Below are positions 5,049 to 5,233 of a stretch of 5,233 bases of DNA, one piece after another; the first letter of the stretch is position 1, and each line of letters starts with the position of its first letter. The stretch comes from Clostridia bacterium (lineage in GTDB: Bacteria > Bacillota > Clostridia > Oscillospirales > CAG-272): assembly GCA_017520365.1 (NCBI GenBank), contig JAFXFQ010000170.1, positions 1-5,233 of the forward strand, given 5' to 3'. A program made the translations under genes and the position numbers. Below the pieces are notes generated by a model that saw nothing but the letters and a program-made list of their open reading frames with translations, was not told where the DNA came from and did no database searches.

Positions 5049-5233
5049 ATGAAAAGGCTGTTATCAACATTTCTTGCGATGGTTATGATATTCGCTTGTG
5101 TTCCTTTTACGGTTTTTGCTGCAGAAGATAATTCTCTTTGGAAGTATATAATAGTAGATGGAGAGGTAACCATAAAAAAATATATCGGAACCGAAAGTGT
5201 TGTGGAAATCCCTGCAGAGATTGAAGGATATCC
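5049..5233 (+). CDS. Secreted protein, probable BspA-like leucine-rich repeat protein, N-terminal fragment
   Basis: The first 61 codons of a gene that runs off the window. AAAGGAGGT (5034-5042) lies 6 nt before the ATG, a near-perfect anti-16S match suggesting strong translation. Residues 1-25 are a signal peptide (MKRLLSTFLAMVMIFA..., ending FTVFAA, cleavage before EDNS). The mature part reads YIIVDGEVTIKKYIGTESVV followed by EIPAEIEGYP. This pattern (a short strand with D-G, then I-x-x-Y-x-G, then V-x-I-P-x-x-I-x-G-Y) is the start of LRR_5/BspA-type leucine-rich repeats found in surface proteins of gut anaerobes. Such proteins are exported and may bind host or matrix components, but the role here is open. 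The coding sequence is visibly more AT-rich than the amidase and serine dehydratase genes. The family call rests on a single partial repeat. Confidence 0.75.
   Translation, partial: MKRLLSTFLAMVMIFACVPFTVFAAEDNSLWKYIIVDGEVTIKKYIGTESVVEIPAEIEGY

Overview
The window looks like chromosomal DNA of a low-to-mid GC anaerobic Clostridia-type bacterium (Oscillospiraceae/Lachnospiraceae-like). The grounds are AGGAGG-type ribosome binding sites, sigma-A promoters with 17-bp spacers, an Fe-S serine dehydratase, and secreted proteins with Cys-rich or BspA-like repeats of the sort common in gut and rumen Firmicutes. The lineage is an inference from style, not from a marker gene.

Layout from left to right. 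At 1-77 (minus) lies the N-terminus of a probable lipoprotein, with its own promoter at 224-252 and a structured leader holding a terminator-like hairpin. At 300-989 (minus) is a PnuC-family vitamin/nucleoside transporter with its own promoter at 1020-1048. At 1232-3250 (plus) is a secreted, membrane-anchored N-acetylmuramoyl-L-alanine amidase with nine Cys-rich repeat units, six of them exactly 38 residues long. The pnuC and amidase promoters diverge, and between them lie three direct repeats at an 11-bp period. A strong bidirectional terminator (3265-3293) separates the amidase from the convergent gene at 3297-4496 (minus), a single-chain iron-sulfur L-serine dehydratase. The 4592-4923 stretch (plus) holds an unrecognised small coding region that appears broken by a frameshift but is still followed by a good terminator (4931-4960). 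At 5049 (plus) a secreted protein begins, probably a BspA-like leucine-rich-repeat surface protein, with its own promoter and near-perfect RBS; it runs off the window.

No operon joins these genes into one pathway. Each intact gene has its own promoter, and the set reads as ordinary chromosome: envelope functions (lipoprotein, amidase, LRR protein), one vitamin-type transporter and one amino-acid catabolic enzyme. No mobile element, CRISPR array, tRNA or rRNA was seen. The points most worth a second look are the mutually exclusive hairpins in the lipoprotein leader, the 11-bp-period repeats between the divergent promoters, the repeat and tail architecture of the amidase, and the frameshifted relic at 4592-4923. 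None of them proves a new system.
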